This document shows, in pieces, positions 5,446 to 12,032 of a DNA stretch of 13,142 bases (positions within the stretch are counted from its first letter, which is position 1; the number at the start of each line of letters is the position of its first letter). The notes below the pieces were generated by a model that was not told the DNA's origin, searched no databases, and saw nothing but the letters and a program-made list of their open reading frames with translations. The stretch lies in contig JAGQUL010000151.1 of the NCBI GenBank assembly GCA_020438525.1, forward strand, positions 1-13,142, given 5' to 3'. The DNA comes from Thermoleophilia bacterium. GTDB taxonomy: Bacteria; Actinomycetota; Thermoleophilia; Gaiellales; SKUG01. A program made the position numbers and the translations under genes.

Positions 5446-6750
5446 CTACTTCAGGAAGCCCTCGTAGTTGCGCATGACGAGCTGCGACTCCATCTGCCGC
5501 ATCGTGTCGAGCGCCACGCCGACCACGATCAGGATCGTGGTGCCGCCGAACGCGTTCGAGACGCGCTGGTTGATGCCGAACACGTTCACGAAGATCGCCG
5601 GCAGGATGATCAGCACGGCGAGGTAGATCGCGCCGAAGAAGGTGAGGCGGACCAGCACGCGGTTGAGGTACTGCGCCGTGGGTGCGCCGGGGCGCACGCC
5701 GGGGATGAAGCCGCCGTACTTCTTGAGGTTGTCGGCCTGGTCGACCGGGTTGAACTGCACGAGCGTGTAGAAGAACGTGAACAGGATCACGAAGCCGGCC
5801 GTGATCGTGACGCCCACGTAGCTGTACGGGCCGAGGTACGTGTTGATGAAGTCCTGCACGCCCTGGTTCGGAATCGACGACGCGATGATCGTCGGGAACG
5901 CCATCAGCGCCGAGGCGAAGATGATCGGGATCACGCCCGCGGTGTTGACACGGATCGGCAGGTAGGTCGATCCGCCGGTGGTCATCTTGCGGCCGACCAT
6001 GCGCTTCGCGTACTGGACCGGGATGCGGCGCTGACCTTCCTGGATGAACACGACTGCGGCGGTGATCGCCACGAGCAGCACCGGAACCGCGAGGCGCGTG
6101 CCGATCGGCAGCTGCATCCAGGTCTGGATGCCGGGGATCACGCCGGAGATGATCGACGCGAAGATGAGCAGCGACATGCCGTTGCCGATGCCGCGCTGGG
6201 TGATCAGCTCGCCGATCCACATGAGCAGCGTGGTGCCGGCGGTCATCGACACGACGAACAGCATCATGCGTGCGATGCCGTGGACGGTCGTGAGGTCCGC
6301 CTGCTCCTGGCTGAGCAGCGGCGCGTTGCCGGCGGTCTGGGTGCGCAGCACCATGTAGAAGCCGAACGACTGCATCGCCGACAGGCCCACCGCGAGGTAT
6401 CGCGTGTAGCGATTGATCTTGTTGTAGCCGGTCTCGCCCTCCTTCTGGAGCTGCGCGAGCGTCGGCACGACCGAGGTCATCAGCTGCATGATGATGCTCG
6501 CGGTGATGTACGGCATGATGCCGAGGCCGAAGATCGCCGCGTTGCCCAGGCCGCCGCCGGTCCACAGGTTGAGGAAGTCGAAGATTCCGCCGTTGAGGGC
6601 GTCCTCGAGCCCGTCACGCGGGATGCCCGGCACCGTGATGAACGAGCCGACGCGATAGATCGCCAGCATCGCCAGCGTGAAGAAGAGCTTGGTGCGCAGC
6701 TCGGGAATGCGGAATACGTTTCCGAGCGCAGCAAACGAGATTGTTCCCAT
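5446..6750 (-). CDS. secY: Preprotein translocase subunit SecY
   Basis: SecY is the channel-forming subunit of the SecYEG translocon in the cytoplasmic membrane. The 434-residue length is typical, and the sequence has the ten-helix pattern. Recognisable segments are TM1 (about 22-39), the plug/TM2 region with GIFDFLNLWTGGGLGNAAIF, LGIMPYITASIIMQL, the cytosolic loop LQKEGETGYNKINRYTRY, RGIGNGMSLLIFASI, the ribosome/SecA-binding loop KKYGGFIPGVRPG, and the conserved end MRNYEGFLK. The ATG at 6750 fits the family N-terminus, although its ribosome site is weak. In most bacteria secY is directly after rplO. Here about 2.7 kb with two other genes, repeats and a terminator intervene, so an independent promoter is expected (candidate -10 at 6831-6836). 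Confidence 0.97.
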   Translation of the reverse strand: MGTISFAALGNVFRIPELRTKLFFTLAMLAIYRVGSFITVPGIPRDGLEDALNGGIFDFLNLWTGGGLGNAAIFGLGIMPYITASIIMQLMTSVVPTLAQLQKEGETGYNKINRYTRYLAVGLSAMQSFGFYMVLRTQTAGNAPLLSQEQADLTTVHGIARMMLFVVSMTAGTTLLMWIGELITQRGIGNGMSLLIFASIISGVIPGIQTWMQLPIGTRLAVPVLLVAITAAVVFIQEGQRRIPVQYAKRMVGRKMTTGGSTYLPIRVNTAGVIPIIFASALMAFPTIIASSIPNQGVQDFINTYLGPYSYVGVTITAGFVILFTFFYTLVQFNPVDQADNLKKYGGFIPGVRPGAPTAQYLNRVLVRLTFFGAIYLAVLIILPAIFVNVFGINQRVSNAFGGTTILIVVGVALDTMRQMESQLVMRNYEGFLK

Positions 6751-6830
6751 GACCGGGCAGCCTACCGCACGAATCGCCGTTGATCGCGCGAAATAGGTAC
6801 GACATACGGATCTCGACCGTGAATGACCGC

Positions 6831-6836
6831 GTTATA
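6831..6836 (-). promoter_or_regulatory. Candidate -10 element for secY
   Basis: TATAAC on the minus strand matches the -10 consensus at five of six positions and would start transcription near 6824, about 74 nt before secY. No clear -35 is visible at the right distance. The need for a promoter follows from the terminator behind rplO and the plus-strand gene in between. Confidence 0.4.
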
Positions 6837-6890
6837 CCGGTAGTGGACAGGCGCCGGAGCAGGCGCACGACCCGGACGAGGGGCCACTTG

Positions 6891-7976
6891 ATGGACGGAG
6901 TTGGAGCAGGGCGAAGCGTGCCCGCAGCAACGGTGCAGAGCGCTGCAGGTAGCGGCAAGAAGGACGTGACGTCGCTGCTTGCGACATCCGAGAAGGACGA
7001 CAAGAAGCCGGAAGGTGCCGCCCAGGCCACCGAGGGCGCGGTCGCGATCGCGCCGGCATCGAACTCCGGACCCGACCACGCCGAGCGCCCGCCGACCACC
7101 GATCGCGCCACCGCCGAACGACGCGGCGGCGACCCGGCCGCAGATGGCGCAGATACCGCCGCAGGCACCGACGCGGCGGATTCGTCCACGAAGAAGAAGA
7201 CGACCACGCTCGCGCACCTCGTCGAGGAGGTCCACGACGACAAGCCGGCGCAGGCGAGCCAGGTCCTGCGCACGGCGGAGGCGGCCGATCAGCGCGGCGC
7301 GGCCGACGCCGAGGTGGACATTGCCGGCGCGGCGAAGGCCGCCAACGATCCGATCAAGCCGCTGCCCGAGGGCGATTCGCTCGACGATCCGGTGCTCGAC
7401 GAGCGGCTCGACCGCGCGAAGGAGTCGGCCGCATCGGCGGAGGCTGCAGCGGATGCGCTCGCGAAGGCGCACGACCGGCTGGACGAGGCGCGGCGCGACA
7501 ACAATCCCGGCCTGCAGAACGAGGTCCAGGACGAGATCGACGACCTCGAGAAGGTCGCGCAGCTCGCGATCGAGGAAGCGCGCGCAAACCGGCAGATGGC
7601 GGAGCGCTACGTGGAGGTGACGTACGGCATCTCGCTCGGCGACATCGAGGATCGCCGCGGCTTCTCCGAGGACCTCGAGTTCAACGACATCGAACACCGG
7701 ATCGACAAGGCCGAGGCGAAGATGCGCGAGCAGGGTGGTTCGATGCCCCCCGAGCCCCCCGAGCTGCCCGAGCTGCCCGAGCTGCCGCCGCTGCCCGAGC
7801 CGCCGAGGCGCCCGCTTCCGTACCCGCCGATCGACGAGTTTCCGCGGCCGGTTCCGGCGCCGGATCCGATGCCGCGACCGATGCCGTATCCGATGCCGTA
7901 CCCGAACGATCCGCCGATCGACCGCTTCCCGCAGTGGCCCGGCATCGACGAGCGGCACGCGATCGAGTACCTGTAG
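6891..7976 (+). CDS. Disordered, coiled-coil, proline-rich protein of unknown function
   Basis: I do not recognise this 361-residue product. It has three zones. Residues 1-100 are polar and Ala/Asp/Thr-rich, probably disordered. Residues 100-283 are charged and helical with Ala/Glu/Arg heptad-like spacing (DERLDRAKESAASAEAAADA; EVQDEIDDLEKVAQLAIEEA), a likely coiled coil. Residues 285-345 are a Pro-rich tail with PPELPELPELPPLPEPP and a later MPRPMPYPMPYP stretch. There is no signal peptide, membrane segment or cysteine. The frame is open to a TTG at 6780, but the ATG at 6891 has a GAGGGG ribosome site with a 7-nt spacer, which decides the start. It is divergent from secY and convergent with the K+ channel gene, whose stop is 29 nt away. 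It may be a scaffold or surface-associated protein, but that is a guess. Confidence 0.75.
   Translation: MDGVGAGRSVPAATVQSAAGSGKKDVTSLLATSEKDDKKPEGAAQATEGAVAIAPASNSGPDHAERPPTTDRATAERRGGDPAADGADTAAGTDAADSSTKKKTTTLAHLVEEVHDDKPAQASQVLRTAEAADQRGAADAEVDIAGAAKAANDPIKPLPEGDSLDDPVLDERLDRAKESAASAEAAADALAKAHDRLDEARRDNNPGLQNEVQDEIDDLEKVAQLAIEEARANRQMAERYVEVTYGISLGDIEDRRGFSEDLEFNDIEHRIDKAEAKMREQGGSMPPEPPELPELPELPPLPEPPRRPLPYPPIDEFPRPVPAPDPMPRPMPYPMPYPNDPPIDRFPQWPGIDERHAIEYL
7758..7905 (+). repeat. In-gene short repeats encoding the proline-rich tail
   Basis: GAGCTGCCC is repeated in tandem at 7761-7769, 7770-7778 and, with one change, 7779-7787, encoding ELP x3. Further on, CCGATGCCG recurs three times between about 7865 and 7900, encoding the Pro-Met-Pro stretch. 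Such repeats can vary in number by slippage. Confidence 0.7.
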
Positions 7977-8005
7977 CAGTCGGTTGGGAGCGCGCCGATC
8001 GCCGC

Positions 8006-9028
8006 CTACGTGGCGACGGTCGGCGCTGCCACGCTCACGACCTCGTCACCGGCGTGCAGCTCGAAGTCGCCGGTGGGGTTGCGAGCGACGAGCTGGTCGG
8101 AGCGGAACACGGCGACGACGAGCTCGCCGTCGCGACGATGCTGGTGCAGCGGTCCCGCGCTTGATGCGTCCACGGTGCGTTCGAGCAGGTCGAGTCCGCT
8201 GCCGCGCTCGAGCAGCTCCTCCACGACCTGCACGTAGTGCGGGGCGTTCGCGGCGAGGCCCATCATCCGGCCGGTGGCGCCGGATGTGGTGAGCACCACG
8301 TCGGCGCCCGAGCTCCGCAGCAGCGGTGCGTTCTCGAGCTCGCGGGCAGCGGCGACGATCCGGACCTTCGGGTTGAGGTTGCGCACGGAAAGGGTCACGA
8401 GCACGGCGGCGTCGTCGCGGTTCGGCGTGACGATCACCACGCGTGCACGGTCGACGCGCGCTGCGAGCAGCAGCTCGTTGCTCGATGCGTCCCCGTGGAT
8501 GCCGACGCAGCCCATCCGCGCTGCGGCGGCGAGCGCCTCGTCACCGGGGTCGATCACCACGACCCGCTCGCCGACCTCGCCCTGTTCGCGCAGCGACTCG
8601 AATGCGGTTCGACCCTTCACCCCGAATCCACAGATCACGACATGGTCCTGCACGCGCTTCCTCCATCGGCCCTCGCGCAGCACGCTGCGCGTGGCGGTTG
8701 CGATCAGCTCCACCGACGTACCCACGAGCAGCACGAGGAACACGATGCGGGCGGGCGTGACGATGAACGTGGTGAACAGGCGCGCCGTGTCGGAGACCGG
8801 AACGACGTCGCCGTACCCGGTCGTGGTGACGGTCACGGTTGCATAGTAGAGCGAGTCGAGGAAGTCCACGACCCCGTCGGCCGTGTCGGTGTACCCGTCC
8901 CGCTCGAGGTAGGTGCCGAGCGTGATGATCGCCAGCATCAGCGCGCCGATGAACACGCGCCACGACAGCTGCCCGAGCGGGTTGAACCGGAACTCCTCCG
9001 GCATTCGCATGTCCACGCGTGAGCTCAC
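8006..9028 (-). CDS. Two-TM potassium channel with RCK/TrkA-N domain
   Basis: The 340-residue product fits a tetrameric K+ channel gated by a cytosolic RCK domain (MthK/Kch-like). TM1 is at about 25-41, and a pore helix precedes the selectivity filter TTTGYGD (68-74). TM2 is at about 85-110. A Rossmann TrkA-N domain starts at VVICGFGVKGR (130-140), with the acidic residue ending the second strand at Asp160 and the GDASS motif at 179-183. A TrkA-C-like domain covers about 270-340. It would sit in the cytoplasmic membrane and respond to a nucleotide or ion, as known for the family. The start is uncertain: GTG at 9028 has AGGG 7 nt upstream, while ATGs at 9010 and 9004 also fit. It occupies the place behind rplO where secY is normally found. 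Confidence 0.93.
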   Translation of the reverse strand: MSSRVDMRMPEEFRFNPLGQLSWRVFIGALMLAIITLGTYLERDGYTDTADGVVDFLDSLYYATVTVTTTGYGDVVPVSDTARLFTTFIVTPARIVFLVLLVGTSVELIATATRSVLREGRWRKRVQDHVVICGFGVKGRTAFESLREQGEVGERVVVIDPGDEALAAAARMGCVGIHGDASSNELLLAARVDRARVVIVTPNRDDAAVLVTLSVRNLNPKVRIVAAARELENAPLLRSSGADVVLTTSGATGRMMGLAANAPHYVQVVEELLERGSGLDLLERTVDASSAGPLHQHRRDGELVVAVFRSDQLVARNPTGDFELHAGDEVVSVAAPTVAT

Positions 9029-9120
9029 TGCTCCGCCCTACCCGCCGCTGCCGCCCCCCTCACGCACCCGCGTGCAAGCATGACGCATCCGAACCGGACC
9101 GGACACCGCACGACCCCGGC
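9029..9120 (-). other. Upstream region of the K+ channel gene
   Basis: This is the part of the 414-bp rplO-channel gap nearest the channel gene. It must hold the channel promoter unless transcription starts inside the repeats, but I see no convincing -35/-10 pair. It contains no plausible gene. Confidence 0.3.
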
Positions 9121-9190
9121 CCCGACGCGCCCCGACCCGACGCGCCCCGACCCGACGCGCCCCGACCCGACGCGCCCCGACCCGACGCAC
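9121..9190. repeat. 15-bp tandem repeat, about 4.7 copies
   Basis: The unit CCCGACGCGCCCCGA occurs four times without change (9121-9135, 9136-9150, 9151-9165, 9166-9180). A partial fifth copy, CCCGACGCAC, then runs directly into the first hairpin repeat. The array is in frame with nothing believable. The frames that read through it give Pro-Asp-Ala-Pro-Arg or Gly-Arg-Val-Gly-Ser pentads with no start context. Confidence 0.95.
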
Positions 9191-9259
9191 GTAACGAAAA
9201 TGGGCGTATGGCCCAACTTCGTTACCTGGGCCCCGCGCCGCGCCACACCGGGCGCGGCG
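9188..9259. repeat. Composite double-hairpin repeat, copy 1
   Basis: The first hairpin (9191-9225) has an 8-bp outer stem GTAACGAA/TTCGTTAC, a 2x2 mismatch and an inner TGGGC/GCCCA stem. The second hairpin (9236-9259) is a perfect 8-bp stem CGCCGCGC/GCGCGGCG around CACACCGG. Positions 9188-9252 match 9283-9347 at 64 of 65 bases. Confidence 0.93.
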
Positions 9260-9282
9260 ACACACCGACCACCAACCCGATC

Positions 9283-9359
9283 CACGTAACGAAAGTGGGC
9301 GTATGGCCCAACTTCGTTACCTGGGCCCCGCGCCGCGCCACACCGGGTCCCGCGCGGCG
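9283..9359. repeat. Composite double-hairpin repeat, copy 2
   Basis: This copy has the same order as copy 1: hairpin one at 9286-9320 (single change A to G at 9295, in the unpaired internal loop), then hairpin two at 9331-9359. The second hairpin keeps both arms CGCCGCGC and GCGCGGCG, although its loop is 13 nt and differs from copy 1. It lies between copy 1 and the rplO terminator. Confidence 0.93.
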
Positions 9360-9380
9360 CCATACCCGACCTCGCGGCGC

Positions 9381-9417
9381 CGACAGAAGAAGACGAGGCC
9401 CGCCGGAGCGGACCTCG
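9381..9417 (-). terminator. Intrinsic terminator of the rplE-rplO run
   Basis: On the minus strand CGAGGTCCGC and GCGGGCCTCG form a 10-bp stem (one U-G pair) with a TCCG tetraloop. The T-rich tail TCTTCTTCTG follows. It begins 25 nt after the rplO stop. Position and structure fit a rho-independent terminator, which means the ribosomal operon ends here and does not read into secY. Confidence 0.75.
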
Positions 9418-9442
9418 CCTGGAATCACGTGTGGGGTGAGCC

Positions 9443-10003
9443 TCAGCCCTTCTTGGCCTCGTACTCCGCCTGCTTCGCGAGCTTCTCGGCGTGTCGACCG
9501 TGCGGCTTCGGACCCTCGATGAACTCGACGGTACCGCCGGCGGCTTCGACCTTCGCCTTGGCGCTCTCGCTGGCCTTGTGCACGCGCACGGTGAGCTTCA
9601 CGTTCAGCTCGCCGCGACCGAGCAGCTTGACCGGGTGCTTCAGGCTGGGGATCAGGCCCGCCTGTCGCAGCAGCTCCGGGGTGACCTCGGTGCCGGCCTC
9701 GAAGGAGGCGAGCGACTCGACGTTCACCGGCAGGGTGTGCGTGCGGAACGGACCCATCGGCATCGACATCTTCTTGTTCGAGCCGCGCAGCTTTCCGACC
9801 CGCATGTAGACGGGCATCTGGCCACCCTCGAAGCCGGGGCGAACGCCGCCGCCCGAGCGGGCCTTCTGACCCTTGGTGCCGCGACCGGACGTCTTGCCCT
9901 TGCCGCTTGCCGGGCCGCGCCCGACGCGGGTGCGCGACTTCGTGGCACCCTTGGCGGGGGCCAGGTCGTGCAGTCCCTTGTTCTCGAGTTCGGACGTCGT
10001 CAT
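9443..10003 (-). CDS. rplO: 50S ribosomal protein L15
   Basis: L15 is a late-assembling 50S protein with an extended basic N-terminal arm. The 186-residue product has the typical start LHDLAPAKGATKSRTRVGRG, the Gly-rich arm ending SGGGVRPGFEGGQMP (about 50-64), and the globular C-terminal part with NVESLASFEAGTEVTPELL and the VKLLGRGELNVKLTV strand pair. The length is slightly above the bacterial mean because of a Lys/Ala-rich C-terminus. The ATG at 10003 is 1 nt after the rpmD stop, which suggests translational coupling. It is the last gene before the terminator at 9381-9417. In most genomes secY would follow. Confidence 0.97.
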   Translation of the reverse strand: MTTSELENKGLHDLAPAKGATKSRTRVGRGPASGKGKTSGRGTKGQKARSGGGVRPGFEGGQMPVYMRVGKLRGSNKKMSMPMGPFRTHTLPVNVESLASFEAGTEVTPELLRQAGLIPSLKHPVKLLGRGELNVKLTVRVHKASESAKAKVEAAGGTVEFIEGPKPHGRHAEKLAKQAEYEAKKG

Positions 10004-10004
10004 G

Positions 10005-10196
10005 TCAGCCCTTCGCTTCCTCGACGCGGACGAGGTGCTCGACCAGCCGCAGCTGGCCGCGGAGCACGTCGTCGAGCTCGCGCGTCGTCGTGTCGTTGAT
10101 CTTCTTCAGGCCGAGCGTCTCGAGCGTTGCGCGGTGGCGCGGCTTCTGACCGATTCGGCTGCGGGTCTGGGTGATCTTGACCTTCGTAGCTGCCAT
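10005..10196 (-). CDS. rpmD: 50S ribosomal protein L30
   Basis: The 63-residue product is a normal-length bacterial L30, with the family core VKITQTRSRIGQKPRHRATL and LGLKKINDTTTRELDD, and a C-terminal helix ending VRVEEAKG. L30 binds 23S and 5S rRNA regions of the 50S subunit. It sits in the standard rpsE-rpmD-rplO order, with 6 nt to the rpsE stop and 1 nt to the rplO start. Confidence 0.96.
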   Translation of the reverse strand: MAATKVKITQTRSRIGQKPRHRATLETLGLKKINDTTTRELDDVLRGQLRLVEHLVRVEEAKG

Positions 10197-10202
10197 TCTG
10201 GA

Positions 10203-10967
10203 TCACTCCTCGCCTGCGGCGTCTTCGGTGGTCTCGGACTCGGTCTCGGGCGCGTCTGCAGGCTTCTCGGCCACTGCGGTCGCGGTCGCCGCCTCGGTCT
10301 CCTCGGCCTCCTGGTGCGACGCGACCTCGGCCTCGTGCGCCTTGTGCGCGGCCTGGACCTCGCTCGCATCGGCCTCGGCCAGCGCGCCGCCCTCGCCCTT
10401 GGCCCACTGGTCGGCGGTCACGCCCACGTGGCCGGTCTCGGCGCTCCACGCAAGGCGGGCACCCAGGACCTCGTTGACGCTCTTGCCGCGCAGCGCGGCG
10501 ACGTCCTCGGGCATGCGCAGCTGCTGGATCGCGTCGACCGTCGCTCGCACCATGTTGATCGGGGTGCGAGTGCCGATGCACTTGCTGAGGATGTCCTTCA
10601 CGCCGCCCAGCTCGAGCACTGCGCGCACGCCCGCACCGGCGATGACGCCGGTACCTGCGCTGGCGGGCTTGAGGAAGACGTGACCTGCACCGAAGCGACC
10701 CTCGACCGGGTGCGGGATGGTGCCACCGATGCGCGGGATGCGCATGATGTTCTTGCGCGCCTCCTCGAGCGCCTTGCTGATCGCGACGGGGACCTCGTTG
10801 GCCTTGCCGTAGCCCACGCCGACGTTCTCGATCTCGTCACCCACCACGACGAGCGCGGTGAAGCTGAATCGGCGGCCGCCCTTGACGACCTTCGCGACGC
10901 GGTTGATCTGGACGACGCGCTCCTGGAGCTCGCGTCCGTTGTACGTTCCTGCTCGGCTCTCTGCCAT
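10203..10967 (-). CDS. rpsE: 30S ribosomal protein S5 with acidic C-terminal extension
   Basis: S5 lies at the mRNA entry channel and is involved in decoding fidelity. Of the 254 residues, about 1-169 are the usual protein. They include the double-stranded-RNA-binding-like N-terminal domain ([36 protein letters not shown]) and the C-terminal domain ([40 protein letters not shown]). Residues 170-254 are an extra tail, first mixed ([15 protein letters not shown]), then Glu/Ala/Thr-rich and strongly acidic, ending EDAAGEE. E. coli S5 stops near residue 167. The ATG at 10967 has an AAGGAAACG ribosome site. A 78-bp structured gap separates it from rplR. Confidence 0.97.
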   Translation of the reverse strand: MAESRAGTYNGRELQERVVQINRVAKVVKGGRRFSFTALVVVGDEIENVGVGYGKANEVPVAISKALEEARKNIMRIPRIGGTIPHPVEGRFGAGHVFLKPASAGTGVIAGAGVRAVLELGGVKDILSKCIGTRTPINMVRATVDAIQQLRMPEDVAALRGKSVNEVLGARLAWSAETGHVGVTADQWAKGEGGALAEADASEVQAAHKAHEAEVASHQEAEETEAATATAVAEKPADAPETESETTEDAAGEE

Positions 10968-10992
10968 TTCGTTTCCTTCGACTTCCTTCAGC

Positions 10993-11042
10993 GGAAGTTG
11001 TGTGTTCGATCCCGCGGAGCGGAACTCGAACTCCCAACTTCC
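10993..11042 (-). other. 50-nt three-part hairpin between rplR and rpsE
   Basis: Reading minus, the outer arms GGAAGTTG and CAACTTCC pair perfectly (8 bp). After a 3x3 internal loop, GTTCGA and TCGAAC pair (6 bp), and the centre TTCCGC-TCC-GCGGGA can form a further short stem with one bulge. It starts 3 nt after the rplR stop and ends 25 nt before the rpsE start. No T-run follows, so it is not a usual terminator. It is more likely an mRNA processing, stabilising or protein-binding element. Confidence 0.7.
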
Positions 11043-11045
11043 GTC

Positions 11046-11399
11046 CTAGAACTTGAGGCCGGCTTCGCGGGCCGCCTCGGCGAGCGCCTTCACACGCCCG
11101 TGGTACAGGTAACCGCCGCGGTCGAAAACGACCTTCTCGACGCCCGCTGCCTTGGCTCGCTCGGCGACGAGCGCACCCACCTTGGCGGGTCGCTCGGCGC
11201 GGTCGGTGGAGCGGACATTCGCGTCCATCCACGATGCCGCGGCAAGGGTCGCGCCGGCACGGTCGTCGACGACCTGCGCCTCGATGCCCTTGTTGGATCG
11301 GTGCACCACCAGCCGCGGGACGGCGGCGGTGCCGGCGACCTTGTTGCGGATACTCAGGTGGCGGCGCTTGCGCAGCTGCTCGGGGGTTCGCTTGCTCAT
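11046..11399 (-). CDS. rplR: 50S ribosomal protein L18
   Basis: L18 binds 5S rRNA with L5 and L25 in the central protuberance. The 117-residue product has a normal length. It shows the basic N-terminal segment [20 protein letters not shown], then [19 protein letters not shown], and the conserved end [28 protein letters not shown], whose [14 protein letters not shown] part is diagnostic. It follows rplF after 43 nt. The stop is followed almost at once by the long hairpin at 10993-11042. Confidence 0.97.
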   Translation of the reverse strand: MSKRTPEQLRKRRHLSIRNKVAGTAAVPRLVVHRSNKGIEAQVVDDRAGATLAAASWMDANVRSTDRAERPAKVGALVAERAKAAGVEKVVFDRGGYLYHGRVKALAEAAREAGLKF

Positions 11400-11442
11400 G
11401 TCGGTTCCTGCTTCGTGCTTCCTCTACGGGGCGGATGCGCCG

Positions 11443-11982
11443 TTACTGCGCGCGCTTGCCGATCTTGCGGCGGATGTGCTCGCCCTTGTACTTGATGCCC
11501 TTGCCCTTGTAGGGCTCCGGCGGTCGCAGCTCGCGGATCTTCGAGGCCGTCTGGCCGACCAGCTGCTTGTCGATGCCGACGATCGCCATCTCGGTCTGGT
11601 TCTCGACCTTGAACTCGATGCCGTCCGGCGGGGTCAGGACCACGGGGTGCGAGAAGCCGGCCGAGAGGTCGACGTCCTTGCCCTTGGCCACGAATCGATA
11701 GCCGACGCCGACGATCTCGAGGCGCTTCTCGTAGCCCTCGGTCACGCCGGTGACCATGTTCTGCAGCAGCGAGCGCGACAGACCATGCAGCGCCTTGTGG
11801 CGCGGGCGGTCGCTGGGGCGCTGCACGACGACGCTGCCGTCCTCGACGACGACCGTCATGTCGGCGTCGAGCTGCTGGTCGAGCGAGCCCTTCGGCCCCT
11901 TCACGGTGACGACGTTGCCGGCCGCGACCGACACCTCGACGCCCGCGGGGAGCGTGATGGGGAGCTTTCCGATGCGTGACAT
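11443..11982 (-). CDS. rplF: 50S ribosomal protein L6
   Basis: L6 lies near the base of the L7/L12 stalk and the sarcin-ricin loop, by the factor-binding site. The 179-residue product is a full-length L6 with the two duplicated domains. The N-terminal MSRIGKLPITLPAGVEV and VKGPKGSL mark the first, and GVGYRFVAKGKDVDLSAGFSH with the end RPPEPYKGKGIKYKGEHIRR mark the second. The latter includes the classical L6 signature PEPYKGKGI. The ATG at 11982 gives the canonical N-terminus. It is 50 nt downstream of rpsH and 43 nt upstream of rplR. Confidence 0.98.
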   Translation of the reverse strand: MSRIGKLPITLPAGVEVSVAAGNVVTVKGPKGSLDQQLDADMTVVVEDGSVVVQRPSDRPRHKALHGLSRSLLQNMVTGVTEGYEKRLEIVGVGYRFVAKGKDVDLSAGFSHPVVLTPPDGIEFKVENQTEMAIVGIDKQLVGQTASKIRELRPPEPYKGKGIKYKGEHIRRKIGKRAQ

Positions 11983-12032
11983 TTCCGTACTTCCTTCTCT
12001 ACCGGTCCGTGTCCGGGCGAGTGCTCGATCCG

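Noticed and set aside
5263..6783. 506-codon plus frame opposite secY
   Set aside because: It is antisense to a full-length conserved SecY. The His/Asp/Arg/Glu-rich composition is typical of complement-strand reading, and its start lies within rsgA.
6762..7958. 398-codon minus frame opposite the coiled-coil protein gene
   Set aside because: The Arg/Leu-rich text is of shadow type. The plus frame has the better ribosome site, a normal start and a sensible domain layout. Because the plus product is itself unrecognised, this is a judgement and not certain.
7977..8005. Terminator between the convergent coiled-coil and K+ channel genes
   Set aside because: Only a 4-bp TCGG/CCGA stem is visible in the 29-nt gap and there is no T-run, so I could not support a terminator.
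9019..9522. Open frames through the tandem and hairpin repeats on both strands (Pro-Asp-Ala-Pro-Arg or Gly-Arg-Val-Gly-Ser pentads, VTKLGHTP-like text)
   Set aside because: The text is the translation of non-coding repeats. Several frames are open at once because of the GC-rich repeat, there is no ribosome site, and the frames run into the terminator or neighbouring genes.
10985..11045. tRNA-like GTTCGA segment between rplR and rpsE
   Set aside because: The GTTCGAGTTCC stretch recalls a T-arm, but the T-stem does not pair and there are no D or anticodon arms. The sequence is better explained by a simple nested hairpin.
9873..11495. 540-codon plus frame opposite rplO-rpsE-rplR
   Set aside because: It is antisense to four certain ribosomal genes, with no ribosome site or protein-like motif.
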